From positions 1-20,213 of IMG/VR virus record IMGVR_UViG_3300025168_008786: a stretch of DNA of 20,213 nt, one strand, 5' to 3'. The position numbers and the translations under genes are program-made. Source of the stretch: a virus. The notes under the pieces were generated by a model. That model searched no databases and was not told the origin of the DNA. It worked only from the letters and a program-made list of their open reading frames with translations. Below are positions 9,463 through 16,000 of the stretch, piece after piece (position 1 is the stretch's first letter; each line of letters starts with the position of its first letter).

Positions 9463-10227
9463 ATGGATTACGTATCGCGAGATGAATGGGATGCTCGGCC
9501 TACAAAGCGGTCGTTTACACGGCTGCGGCCTTCCCGCATGGTGGGAATAGTCGTTCATCATTCTGGCGTGCCCAATCCACCTGATGGCGTGGCGGCCATA
9601 AGAGCCTTTGAGCGTTACCATATGGAGACCCGAGGCTGGAACGCTATTGCCTACAACTGGTTGGTTGACGAGCGTGGAGTGATCTACGAGGGACGCGGCC
9701 CAGGGATTGTTTCTGGTGCCACCAAGCATTACAACTTTAAAACAGAAAGCATCTGTTATTCAGGCTTTGGTGGATCAGAAGTTCCTGAGGTCGCTCTCGT
9801 ATCAATCAGTGAAGTCATTGAAGACATTCAGTCCCGTTATGGAGGGAGATTGTGGTTGAAAGGGCATCAAGATTTGGCAGCGACAGCGTGTCCTGGCTCA
9901 GAGTTGTATGCGTGGTTGCAGAATGGTTGCGTCGTGTATGGCGGCAACCCGTCAAGTATAGATTTTGAAGGGATAGCAAGGTACATCAGGGCGTTGGGGC
10001 AGAAGCTTGACAACATTCCGTTGTCGAAGCTTCGGCGATCCAGAGGCCAGTTGGTGCAGTTGGTGCAGCAACGGTTAAGAGACCGAGGCCACGATGCTGG
10101 TGGGATCGACGGGGTGTTTGGTTCGAGAACGAAGGCGGCAGTGAAGTCATTTCAGAAAGCCGTAGGGTTTTTGCGTCCTAACGGCGTTGTGGATCGCTCG
10201 ACGTGGGACGCTTTGTTCTTGTTGTAG
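9463..10227 (+). CDS. Endolysin: N-acetylmuramoyl-L-alanine amidase with peptidoglycan-binding domain
   Basis: This 254-residue protein should cut the bond between N-acetylmuramic acid and L-alanine in host peptidoglycan at lysis. Residues 1-150 are an Amidase_2/PGRP-type zinc domain: VVHHSG supplies a zinc His (32 or 33), AYNWLVDERG carries Tyr64, and GHQDLAATACPG supplies His135 and Cys143. The position two before that Cys is Thr, where T7 lysozyme has its catalytic Lys. Residues 190-250 form a PG_binding_1 repeat (LVQ.RLRDRG, IDGVFGSRTKAAVKSFQ). No signal peptide is seen, so export should depend on the holin encoded 530 bases downstream. It starts at an ATG 29 bases after the giant virion gene; the Shine-Dalgarno is weak. 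Confidence 0.95.
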   Translation: MDYVSRDEWDARPTKRSFTRLRPSRMVGIVVHHSGVPNPPDGVAAIRAFERYHMETRGWNAIAYNWLVDERGVIYEGRGPGIVSGATKHYNFKTESICYSGFGGSEVPEVALVSISEVIEDIQSRYGGRLWLKGHQDLAATACPGSELYAWLQNGCVVYGGNPSSIDFEGIARYIRALGQKLDNIPLSKLRRSRGQLVQLVQQRLRDRGHDAGGIDGVFGSRTKAAVKSFQKAVGFLRPNGVVDRSTWDALFLL

Positions 10228-10238
10228 GAGGTTATTTC

Positions 10239-10424
10239 ATGCCTAAAGGCGAAGGATACGGGACGTTTCAGGAAACTTTCGGCGATCAGAATGATCAGCC
10301 GTATGACTCCACGTCGTCTTTCAACATGTGGGACATGTCGCAGAAAGCCAAGAAGGCTGCTGCGTTCCTGCGTAAAACCAATTTGGGGAATGCCGCTTAT
10401 GGTGGCCGTCCCTTCGGAAAGTAG
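10239..10424 (+). CDS. Small phage protein, 61 residues, unknown
   Basis: The start is the ATG at 10239, chosen because a strong TAGGAGG lies 7 bases upstream (10225-10231), overlapping the end of the endolysin gene. A GTG further upstream in the same frame would overlap the endolysin by 25 bases and lacks this signal. The product is hydrophilic with a Gly/Asp/Gln-rich first half (GYGTFQETFGDQ), a Lys/Ala helix (SQKAKKAAAFLRK) and a C-terminus ending GGRPFGK. It has no cysteine or membrane segment. It lies between the endolysin and holin genes but no lysis role is evident. Confidence 0.7.
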   Translation: MPKGEGYGTFQETFGDQNDQPYDSTSSFNMWDMSQKAKKAAAFLRKTNLGNAAYGGRPFGK

Positions 10425-10430
10425 CGCATC

Positions 10431-10583
10431 ATGAAAGATGGTTCAACTCCTGGCATGGTCCAAGCCGGTCAGGTCTTGGTCACTACGGTGACGCGACCTA
10501 CACAGAATCTCGGCATTTTAGACGAGGGTGCTATACGTCGCATGGCTAGCGGGATGCGTTCTCGCTTTGACGACGGCGACTAA
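10431..10583 (+). CDS. Small unknown protein, 50 residues
   Basis: An ATG frame starts 6 bases after the previous stop and ends at TAA 10581-10583. Its sequence begins MKDGSTPGMVQAGQVLVTT and ends SRFDDGD. The last base of the stop is shared with a further ATG (TAATG), the same coupling used elsewhere in this genome. The frame fills an otherwise empty gap between coupled genes, which is the main support. No domain was recognised. Confidence 0.55.
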   Translation: MKDGSTPGMVQAGQVLVTTVTRPTQNLGILDEGAIRRMASGMRSRFDDGD

Positions 10584-10621
10584 TGGCAGGCAAGAAGAAG
10601 CCGCGTAGGCCACGGTACTGA
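10583..10621 (+). CDS. Possible 12-residue basic peptide
   Basis: The ATG at 10583 overlaps the preceding TAA, and a TGA follows after twelve codons. The peptide MAGKKKPRRPRY is strongly basic. The next ATG is one base after the stop. It could be a true micropeptide, a coupling device that hands ribosomes to the next frame, or chance. Coupled spacing on both sides is the only evidence. Confidence 0.25.
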   Translation: MAGKKKPRRPRY

Positions 10622-10622
10622 A

Positions 10623-10760
10623 ATGCCGCTTCGGCGCGGTGCCAGCAGTGCAACGGTGGCGCACAACATCGGTAAATTAATTAGCGAAGGCTACCCCAGA
10701 GACCAAGCGGCTGCTATTGCCTATGCTAAAGTTGGCCGTAGAAAGACAGGTAAGAAGTGA
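10623..10760 (+). CDS. Small basic phage protein, 45 residues
   Basis: The frame runs from ATG 10623 to TGA 10758-10760 and overlaps the GTG start of the holin gene by four bases (GTGA). The sequence starts MPLRRGASSATVAHNI and carries EGYPRDQAAAIAYAKVGR before a Lys/Arg-rich end. From memory, short proteins with this plan (MPL.+G.S..TV..NI, then G...QA.AIA...AR) are very common in tailed-phage genomes, often near structural genes, with no established function. That resemblance and the coupling make this a likely real gene despite its length. Confidence 0.72.
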   Translation: MPLRRGASSATVAHNIGKLISEGYPRDQAAAIAYAKVGRRKTGKK

Positions 10761-10942
10761 CCACATCATCAGATTTTTCTTGGGGGCATTGGGGTGAGCG
10801 TGCGGCTTGGACAGCGGTTCAGGCGTTTACTGCCGTCCTGGTTGTAGGCGACGCATCGACTTTGCGTACCGCTGCGATAGCGGGGGCTGCAGCACTGCTT
10901 TCGGCTTTGAAATCTTTGGCGAAAGCGCGTCTCGGTTCGTGA
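10757..10942 (+). CDS. Holin, r1t-like
   Basis: The GTG start overlaps the upstream stop by four bases (GTGA), giving 61 residues. A hydrophilic N-terminus (to about residue 13) is followed by two hydrophobic helices, roughly residues 15-31 (AAWTAVQAFTAVLVV) and 36-50 (LRTAAIAGAAALLSALK), joined by a short Gly/Asp turn, and a basic tail (KSLAKARLGS). The pattern ERA..TA.Q, LRTA and A.LS.LKSLA fits the r1t holin family (PF16945 from memory). Such proteins form the inner-membrane lesion that releases the endolysin at the lysis time. The neighbouring amidase supports this. Its stop overlaps the GTG of the next gene. Confidence 0.85.
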   Translation: MTTSSDFSWGHWGERAAWTAVQAFTAVLVVGDASTLRTAAIAGAAALLSALKSLAKARLGS

Positions 10943-11274
10943 GCGGTGAAGCCCCTATCGACTTTGAGTCGGCATGGGCTTCGTGGTTTGCTGGGCCAGT
11001 TCGCGAAGAACTTCAGGCTGATATAGCCGAAGAACTTGACCGTACTTGCGGCGTGTTTGACGTTCAGGACGGGACTCATGCCAAGTGGAGCGAAAACACG
11101 CTTGGCGTGTTGACCGTTTTCAACACTGACGAAATCATTGCGTTGCTGTGTGCTTGGGATGAAGCAGCCGATGGTAACTGGTTGGCTCAAAAGGATGTAC
11201 TGATTTGGTTGGAGAAATGGATGCAGTTTATTTCTTCTTGCGTCGAGGCTGCACCACCTGATCTCAATCAATAA
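10939..11274 (+). CDS. Unknown acidic protein, 111 residues, coupled to the holin
   Basis: The start is the GTG at 10939, which overlaps the holin stop as GTGA, the same arrangement as the holin's own start. A longer frame from 10807 would lie inside the holin gene and is unlikely. The protein is acidic and Trp-rich (FESAWASWFAGPVREEL, WDEAADGNW, WLEKWMQF) with four Cys. No signal peptide, lipobox or membrane helix is visible, so a spanin or second holin is not supported. Being last in the lysis operon, it may modulate lysis, but nothing in the sequence shows this. It ends in an 11-bp convergent overlap with the opposite-strand sigma-like gene. Confidence 0.7.
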   Translation: MSGEAPIDFESAWASWFAGPVREELQADIAEELDRTCGVFDVQDGTHAKWSENTLGVLTVFNTDEIIALLCAWDEAADGNWLAQKDVLIWLEKWMQFISSCVEAAPPDLNQ

Positions 11275-11647
11275 ACCTGTCGCTGATTAACGGGTTTTGA
11301 ATCAACTGGTTTTGTAATTTTGCTATAACTTGATCACGTTTCCGAGCCAAAGTTGTTTTAGGGATACCTACAACACGGCCTACGAACCGTAGTGACAGGT
11401 GGACAACGACAAGCATGTCGAATATCCACCGTTCTTCTTCTTCCAAAGAATCCAATGCGTCGGCCAGGGCTTCCCGTAAAGCCATTTGTTCAATGACTGA
11501 TTCTTCAGGTTCTTCACATGGCGCACAGACCATGAGGGCTTCCATTGCGGAGAACGGTCGGTCAAACGCTGAAGTGTATCGGGAACTTCCTGTGCCACTA
11601 GGGATAAGTGGATCGTAAAGAAATTCCTTTCGGCGTCCATCACTCAC
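11264..11647 (-). CDS. Sigma-70 region-4-like DNA-binding protein
   Basis: I start this gene at GTG 11647, which overlaps the upstream stop by 8 bases, giving 127 residues. A longer frame to 11740 would overlap the neighbour by 100 bases. Residues about 48-112 resemble sigma region 4: an acidic helix (ESVIEQMALREALADAL), DSLEEEERWIFDML matching the L....R.I..L helix, then the helix-turn-helix LSLRFVGRVVGIPKTTLARKRDQVIAKL. Region 2, the part that melts the -10 element, is absent, so it is unlikely to be a complete sigma factor. It could act as an anti-sigma-like partner, an activator like ArpU/RinA late regulators, or a simple DNA-binding protein. It is last in the replication operon and faces the late block. 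Confidence 0.72.
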   Translation of the reverse strand: MSDGRRKEFLYDPLIPSGTGSSRYTSAFDRPFSAMEALMVCAPCEEPEESVIEQMALREALADALDSLEEEERWIFDMLVVVHLSLRFVGRVVGIPKTTLARKRDQVIAKLQNQLIQNPLISDRFID

Positions 11648-12089
11648 TGGGCGGGTCGGTCCAAGGGAAAAGAGAAGGTTTAAAATTGAAATATGTTTTG
11701 CCTTCTCGAAACGTCCCGAAGGTTGTTTCTCCTTTATCAATAAACTGCGTAACAGTTTTTAAAGGCATGAATGCGTATTGTTGTTTAGGGGTTGACCAGA
11801 CCCAAAGCCAGACGGGCATTTGCCCGTCCCACATGGTGAGTGCCGATATTTTCTCTTGCTTTAGTTTGAGACCGTTCTTTCCGCAGCCCATAACTTCTAT
11901 GAGCGTGTTGACGGTTACGTAGTCGGGGGTGTACCGCATGAACAGCGGCAATGTTTGAATAGAAAAGGGCGGTCTGTTGAATCCGAATCGTGCCCAGCCT
12001 TCAGTGCATTTTTCAAATGCGCCTTCAGCTTCGTCACCCATTGAGCCGTATCTCTGATCCCAAGGAAGGTCCGAGAACGGGCTACTCAT
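11640..12089 (-). CDS. PD-(D/E)XK-like nuclease candidate, 149 residues
   Basis: The ATG overlaps the stop of the RusA-like gene (TAATG). The core YTPDYVTVNTLIEVMGCGKNG, LKLKQEKISAL, then W resembles the PD...(D/E)-x-K nuclease core, with Asp in the PDY motif and Glu in EVMG. In EVMG the usual Lys is replaced by Met, so activity is uncertain unless another Lys (for example in LKLKQEK) takes over. I recall similar actinophage proteins with EVQG at this point. The N-terminus (FSDLPWDQRYGSMGDEAEGAFE) and the Trp-rich C-terminus are unassigned. With the resolvase next door, a role in junction or end processing during replication or packaging is plausible, not proven. Confidence 0.7.
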   Translation of the reverse strand: MSSPFSDLPWDQRYGSMGDEAEGAFEKCTEGWARFGFNRPPFSIQTLPLFMRYTPDYVTVNTLIEVMGCGKNGLKLKQEKISALTMWDGQMPVWLWVWSTPKQQYAFMPLKTVTQFIDKGETTFGTFREGKTYFNFKPSLFPWTDPPSE

Positions 12090-12433
12090 TATTTTTTCTT
12101 TCTTGCCGAAAGTTTTTGCACGAGTCTGTCGTCTGGGTATGCCACGCCGTTGAGTCCATCTTCAACCATTTTACACAGATTTGTAAGGTCGGCATTCAAT
12201 GGTGATATTTCTTCTTCAAGGGCGGTAATTGTCACAACAGTTTTTTTGGTATGAAAGGTAAAGGCAAGAGATACTGGACCGTCGAAGTACGGTCCTTTAT
12301 ACAGTTCAGCGACTCGGGTTTCGGCGGCGAGAGTTTTGGCGTCGGTGTACGCTCGACCTCGGGCAAAGCGTGGGCGACCCTTCGATTTGGGTCTGCCAGG
12401 TATCGTGAAACGGTAACTCAATTTGTTTGTCAC
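12089..12433 (-). CDS. RusA-like Holliday junction resolvase
   Basis: This 114-residue protein matches the RusA family size and plan: an N-terminal FTIPGRPKSKGRPRFARG strand and basic loop, and the catalytic segment PLNADLTNLCKMVEDGLNGVAYPDD. By alignment to E. coli RusA in memory (Asp70, Asp72, Lys76, Asp91), Asp82, Lys88 and Asp101 or 102 are present, but the Asp72 equivalent is Thr84. DLTN variants occur in phage homologues as far as I recall, so loss of activity should not be assumed. It should resolve branched recombination or replication intermediates. The ATG overlaps the primase stop as ATGA and the stop overlaps the next gene as TAATG. The C-terminus is a short Lys/Arg tail. Confidence 0.87.
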   Translation of the reverse strand: MTNKLSYRFTIPGRPKSKGRPRFARGRAYTDAKTLAAETRVAELYKGPYFDGPVSLAFTFHTKKTVVTITALEEEISPLNADLTNLCKMVEDGLNGVAYPDDRLVQKLSARKKK

Positions 12434-13386
12434 CGAGACATCTTTGCGCCAGCGTCGTCGACAAGTTTACGTAACTGCTGTTCTCCTGTGGCTCCTCTGG
12501 CCGCAAATTTCTGTCCCCATTTGAGATCGCATTGTCGTGTCCATTCGTGAACGGCTTCCACAGAGTACTTTTGCCTGAATAGTGAACATGCGAAGGAGAA
12601 CAGGGCGAGGCTACGGTCGTTGTGGGTGGGGCCTCTATCCCATATGTCGCGTGCAACCGCTTTGAAGTCAGCACCGATCTTGGTGCCAGTGTCAGTGAAT
12701 TTCGGCGTGTGTAATGGCCTCTTTGATGGTGGCGGCTGGTACAGGGCAGCCAACTTGATCATTTGTTGGCGTTCAACTTGTTGGTTGTACGCCTGTTCAA
12801 CAAAGTCGTCTAGTATCAAGCTGCTCTTAGGCCCGTTTAGAGCCTCCTGGCGGCCTTCAGGGCGTGTCATTGCGTATGGTAGACGTATTCCGTTGCCGAA
12901 GCCTTTAGCGGGCATTGTGACTTGTTTGGGATACACCTCTTTAGTAGGGCTTTCAACTATCTGACAAGCTGCAAACATAGCGTTGCGACCCATCTGCGCT
13001 GGTAGATCCTCTTTGAGGAACACCCACAGGTGGAAGCCTCGAGAGCGGGATGACTCAACCCAAGAAGTTATATTCATTTGGGTTAACAGTTCCTGCACGT
13101 TGACAGCGTGAACGTATGAGATGTCTCCTTCGTCCCAGTCGACAGCCAGCCAGCCGATGTTGCAACTAGGTGAACCCGTAATTTCCATTAGCGGGTACAC
13201 CCCGAGCTTTGAGTTTCCCCACAGGTGGTCAAAGACTGCTTGTTCAAAGAACGCACCATGAGCAGGCATTGCCGATCCGTCGTGGTCTCGCCACGGTCGG
13301 AACTGTCCATCAGTTGTTTCTTTGGCTAAAGCGTTGCCGCGAAACAGGTGGCAGAATTTGTCTACTAACTCTTCAGCCGCTTTCAT
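12430..13386 (-). CDS. DNA primase of the archaeo-eukaryotic (AEP/prim-pol) superfamily
   Basis: The protein has 318 residues. Catalytic signatures: LAVDWDEGD with Asp83 and Asp85 (hhhDhD metal-binding motif), VESSRSRGFHLWVFL with Ser114 to His119 (sxH nucleotide-binding motif), and GNGIRLPY around Arg168. N-terminal residues 25-70 (FRPWRDHDG, HLWG..KLGVYPL) match the strand and turn region that precedes the core in phage and TOTE-type AEP proteins. Residues 245-318 form a helical C-terminal domain (GPTHNDRSLALFSFACSLFRQ). There is no zinc finger or fused helicase; the helicase is the adjacent upstream gene, whose stop overlaps this ATG (ATGA). It probably makes primers at the fork; template-dependent polymerase activity cannot be judged. 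Confidence 0.88.
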   Translation of the reverse strand: MKAAEELVDKFCHLFRGNALAKETTDGQFRPWRDHDGSAMPAHGAFFEQAVFDHLWGNSKLGVYPLMEITGSPSCNIGWLAVDWDEGDISYVHAVNVQELLTQMNITSWVESSRSRGFHLWVFLKEDLPAQMGRNAMFAACQIVESPTKEVYPKQVTMPAKGFGNGIRLPYAMTRPEGRQEALNGPKSSLILDDFVEQAYNQQVERQQMIKLAALYQPPPSKRPLHTPKFTDTGTKIGADFKAVARDIWDRGPTHNDRSLALFSFACSLFRQKYSVEAVHEWTRQCDLKWGQKFAARGATGEQQLRKLVDDAGAKMSR

Positions 13387-14360
13387 CGCAGGTATCTGTC
13401 GTCGGGTGGGATGTCGTCATCACGGTATGGCCGTATCTGTCCAGTGTGCGGGCAAATAAAGTATTCAAAGTCGCCGAGCTTGTTGGGTGGGCGCTTGTTT
13501 TTGTTGATGCGAACATTGATTGAAACGGAGTGGTAGCACTTCTCCACATACGTCAGCGATGGGTCGTCGCGGCGACGGTACACGCCTAGCACCGCTAGTG
13601 CTTCTTGTTCTCCACCGAACTTGCCAGCATTAATTGTTGAGGGCTTGTGCCGATCTCCAGATCCCCTGCCAGCCTGATGCACAACAGCGAGCGGGACAGA
13701 AACTTCCTTGCACCACCTTTTTAAACCCTGCGCTTTAGCGACCACGCCGTTGTGGTCAGATTCTCCTGGTAACAGTTCGAGGTAATCAGCCATGACAAAG
13801 TCAGGGTTTCTTTGCCAGTAGTCTTGGGCTTCTTGAAATGCTTGTGTCATTTCTTTAAACGTCAAAGCACCGTCATTGATTAGAACCCTGTTGAACAGCG
13901 TCTTTGACGCATCTCGGATCTCGTCAAGGACGACCTGATTGCCGTCTTTGATTTGTTGTTCCAACTCCTCGCCGTTTCTCCCGAACGCCAAGCAGTGCAA
14001 CTTCTGAGCAATTAGTTCCCGAGGTTCATCAGGGGAGAACAACAACATGTGGGCGTCTGTGTTGAGTAACGCTGTGACAACCGAATTGTAAAGAACCTGA
14101 GATTTGCCATTGTGGCTGTGGCCTACAACTAGCAGCATCTCACCTCGAGCAAGACCGCGCATAGCAAGGTCAACCTCGGGGAAGCCAAGCAAGAATCGGC
14201 CTTCATCGTTGCGAACATAATCTACGAAGGAGTCAAACGCTGTCGATGTCGGTTCAATAAATTTGTAGTTGGAGTTGGGGGCAGCCTCCTGATCGGAGAC
14301 TGCCCCCTGCAGCCGTTGTTCGATCTGCTCAGGCGTTAAAGGTGCCTGCAGATCTGTCAT
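13383..14360 (-). CDS. DnaB/RecA-core replicative helicase
   Basis: The 325 residues hold a RecA-like ATPase: Walker A GHSHNGKS (residues 80-87), FSPDEPRE near 108-115 where DnaB has FS.EM, Walker B VMADYLELL with Asp192, and PLAVVHQAGR near 223-232. The first 55 residues are a poorly conserved tail, so the DnaB N-terminal domain that recruits primase is missing. This is typical of phage DnaB-like helicases paired with a separate primase, here the next gene. It should unwind DNA 5'-3' at the fork. The ATG shares a base with the upstream stop (TAATG) and the end overlaps the primase start (ATGA). The C-terminus is acidic and Arg-rich (YRDDDIPPDDRYLR). Confidence 0.9.
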   Translation of the reverse strand: MTDLQAPLTPEQIEQRLQGAVSDQEAAPNSNYKFIEPTSTAFDSFVDYVRNDEGRFLLGFPEVDLAMRGLARGEMLLVVGHSHNGKSQVLYNSVVTALLNTDAHMLLFSPDEPRELIAQKLHCLAFGRNGEELEQQIKDGNQVVLDEIRDASKTLFNRVLINDGALTFKEMTQAFQEAQDYWQRNPDFVMADYLELLPGESDHNGVVAKAQGLKRWCKEVSVPLAVVHQAGRGSGDRHKPSTINAGKFGGEQEALAVLGVYRRRDDPSLTYVEKCYHSVSINVRINKNKRPPNKLGDFEYFICPHTGQIRPYRDDDIPPDDRYLR

Positions 14361-15067
14361 TAGGAACCGCAGCGATCATGCATTGACTGAATGTTGAAAA
14401 CATGAATAGCACCTGTTCCGTCTTGGATGTGGGTTGGTGCTTGGTTGATCCACAGAGGGATACGTTCGTTACCCAACTGGTAATGTTTAGCGCCAACCTC
14501 AGAGATGTTGAAGTCGGGTGCGCCCGCCTTGTAACCCCCGTCGGCGTTTTCGCTGAGACCAGCAGCGAGGTTCTGTGCGCCTTTGGCTTTCTTAAACTTG
14601 TTGTCAAACACAACAAGTTTGTCACCATCAACCTTGGTTCCAGCGCACAAGAAGGCCACGTTCCATGCGGCCTGTTTACCGTCAGTCACGAATCCGTTGC
14701 TGTCAAGTGGTTTATTCCCGACTTTGCGGGCACCCCCCGATGGTTTCACCGACGCAGGAGCAGGAAACGTAGGCACTGCCATCGGGGGAATGTCCGCACC
14801 TGGTGCTATCGCTATCTCTGCGCCAGGAAACGCAGCCTGAACTGTTTCAACAGCTGAGGCTTCTGGAGGTGCGGCTGGGGCCGCTGCCGCAACGGGAGCT
14901 GCCGGCGAAGCGGTTGCTGTGCCGCCCGCACGATCAATGATGTCGTTGTAAACTGTTTCCACAACAACGAGGTAGTCGAGTACTCCCTCCTTGCCTTTGC
15001 CCATGCACACAGACCCAGCCACCTTGGCTGCAACCTGAGCGATAATAGATCTGTCTTTATCATTCAC
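14360..15067 (-). CDS. Replication-operon protein with Ala/Pro linker, unknown
   Basis: I start at GTG 15067 because AAGGAG lies 8 bases upstream (15076-15081); a longer frame to 15130 would overlap the nuclease gene by 29 bases. The 235-residue product has a helical N-terminal domain (residues 1-47, DKDRSIIAQVAAKVAG, VLDYLVVVETVYNDII), a 65-residue Ala/Pro-rich linker, and a C-terminal domain (113-235) with LDSNGFVTDGKQAAWNVAFL and HYQLGNERIPLWIN. No catalytic motif was found. Place between an exonuclease and the helicase suggests a DNA-binding accessory or single-strand-binding role, but the typical acidic SSB tail is absent and I do not recognise an OB-fold by eye. Confidence 0.75.
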   Translation of the reverse strand: MNDKDRSIIAQVAAKVAGSVCMGKGKEGVLDYLVVVETVYNDIIDRAGGTATASPAAPVAAAAPAAPPEASAVETVQAAFPGAEIAIAPGADIPPMAVPTFPAPASVKPSGGARKVGNKPLDSNGFVTDGKQAAWNVAFLCAGTKVDGDKLVVFDNKFKKAKGAQNLAAGLSENADGGYKAGAPDFNISEVGAKHYQLGNERIPLWINQAPTHIQDGTGAIHVFNIQSMHDRCGS

Positions 15068-15101
15068 CTGTATTGCTCCTTCCCTTTCGGGGTTGTTTGA
15101 T

Positions 15102-15899
15102 TTACCAGTGTGTCGGATTACTGCCGACACCTAGATGTTTGCCGCGACAACTGTCCCAGTTGGGACACCAGTCGGGGCTGCACTTCCATCCATCATAGCG
15201 CATGGGCCATGACGGAACTTTCGCCTCTATTAGATCCGCTATCGAATTGCAGAGGGGGACCAGCGCGGCCCAATCTGCAGGTGTACGCGTGACATCAATA
15301 ATTTCTAGGTTCCCGTCGGTCAGGTAGCAGAACCTGAACGGCTGAGGTGACTCAAAGTCGTTGCGCTCATGTGCTCTTGCCAACGTGTAAATCATTGATT
15401 GCAGGTCGTTGCGCCTGACCGCCCATGGCGGGTCGTGCTGACCTGTTTTCCAATCCCAAGTTAAGTCGGCCTCATCCAAGTCGCGGGTGCCTGTCAAAAT
15501 TATTCGTCGGCCTTCGTCTTGGTGAAGAACAAACTCAAATGGTGTCTCGAGGCCTACAGGAGCCAAATAGGGAAACACCTCGTGGTGCCAGCGATGCATC
15601 ATTTTGACAGCGACTTCGACTGTTGCTTCGGGAGTCCTAGCTCCTTTGTTCCAGCGTTCAATGCTGTCTACGTGGTTTTCCCATTGGATATGAAACTCTT
15701 CTAGAAGATCTTGGTAGGTCCACTCGTTGCCTGCCATGCGGGCATGCAACGCTGCTTCAATCGCTGCGTGGACGACGGTGCCTCGGACCATCTTGCTGCC
15801 GCTGACATCAGTAGCCGTCTTGTTGCGAAGCGTGCGGGCCTGCTCGGGGCAGGCCAGGAAAGTGTTCAACCAAGACTGTCGGAACCTGTGTTCGATCAT
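15102..15899 (-). CDS. Cas4/RecB-like PD-(D/E)XK exonuclease with probable Fe-S cluster
   Basis: The 265-residue reading starts at ATG 15899; a GTG two codons upstream is possible. Motifs: SWLNTFLACPEQAR with Cys17, RGTVVHAAIEAAL with His44, LTGTRDLDEADLTWDWKTG with Asp140, Asp149 and Lys151 (motifs II and III), NDLQSMIYTLA with Gln167 and Tyr171 (QxxxY), and C-terminal Cys240, Cys245 and Cys251. One N-terminal and three C-terminal Cys is the Fe-S layout of AddB/Cas4-type nucleases. Phage members are thought to process DNA ends in recombination or replication. No Cas1, Cas2 or repeat array is nearby, so a CRISPR role is not supported. It is the first gene of the replication operon. Confidence 0.88.
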   Translation of the reverse strand: MIEHRFRQSWLNTFLACPEQARTLRNKTATDVSGSKMVRGTVVHAAIEAALHARMAGNEWTYQDLLEEFHIQWENHVDSIERWNKGARTPEATVEVAVKMMHRWHHEVFPYLAPVGLETPFEFVLHQDEGRRIILTGTRDLDEADLTWDWKTGQHDPPWAVRRNDLQSMIYTLARAHERNDFESPQPFRFCYLTDGNLEIIDVTRTPADWAALVPLCNSIADLIEAKVPSWPMRYDGWKCSPDWCPNWDSCRGKHLGVGSNPTHW

Positions 15900-15943
15900 G
15901 CCCACATGTTAGACGAGGGGTGTGACAGCCATCAGGGACTGCT

Positions 15944-16000
15944 ATCAGATATCAGAAGATGGCCCTCGGGGCCATCATCAGATAACAGATATATCAGATA
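15944..16000. repeat. Cluster of ATCAGATA direct repeats
   Basis: Exact ATCAGATA occurs at 15944-15951, 15977-15984 and 15993-16000, with close variants ATCAGAAG at 15951-15958 and ACAGATAT at 15985-15992. The right-hand three copies follow one another at exactly 8 bp. The group surrounds a perfect hairpin and lies between the HTH gene and the first replication gene, overlapping the HTH gene by seven bases. It could be an operator for the HTH protein or an iteron-like replication site. Confidence 0.7.
15958..15976. terminator. Perfect hairpin between HTH gene and replication operon
   Basis: An 8-bp perfect stem (GATGGCCC with GGGCCATC) with a TCG loop lies 18 bases after the stop of the HTH gene on the - strand. 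It is followed on that strand by TTCTGATATC, only a weak U-tract, so rho-independent termination is possible but not strong. The ATCAGATA repeats on both sides suggest it may instead be part of a regulatory or origin structure. Confidence 0.55.

Noticed and set aside
10819-11271. 150-codon - strand frame over the holin and coupled gene
   Set aside because: It is antisense to a holin with a clear topology and to a GTGA-coupled gene, and shows no motif.
15102-15899. Cas4-like protein as part of a CRISPR system
   Set aside because: No Cas1, Cas2, other cas genes or regular repeat-spacer array was seen. The ATCAGATA repeats are 8 bp and have no spacers. Cas4-like nucleases are common in phage replication modules.
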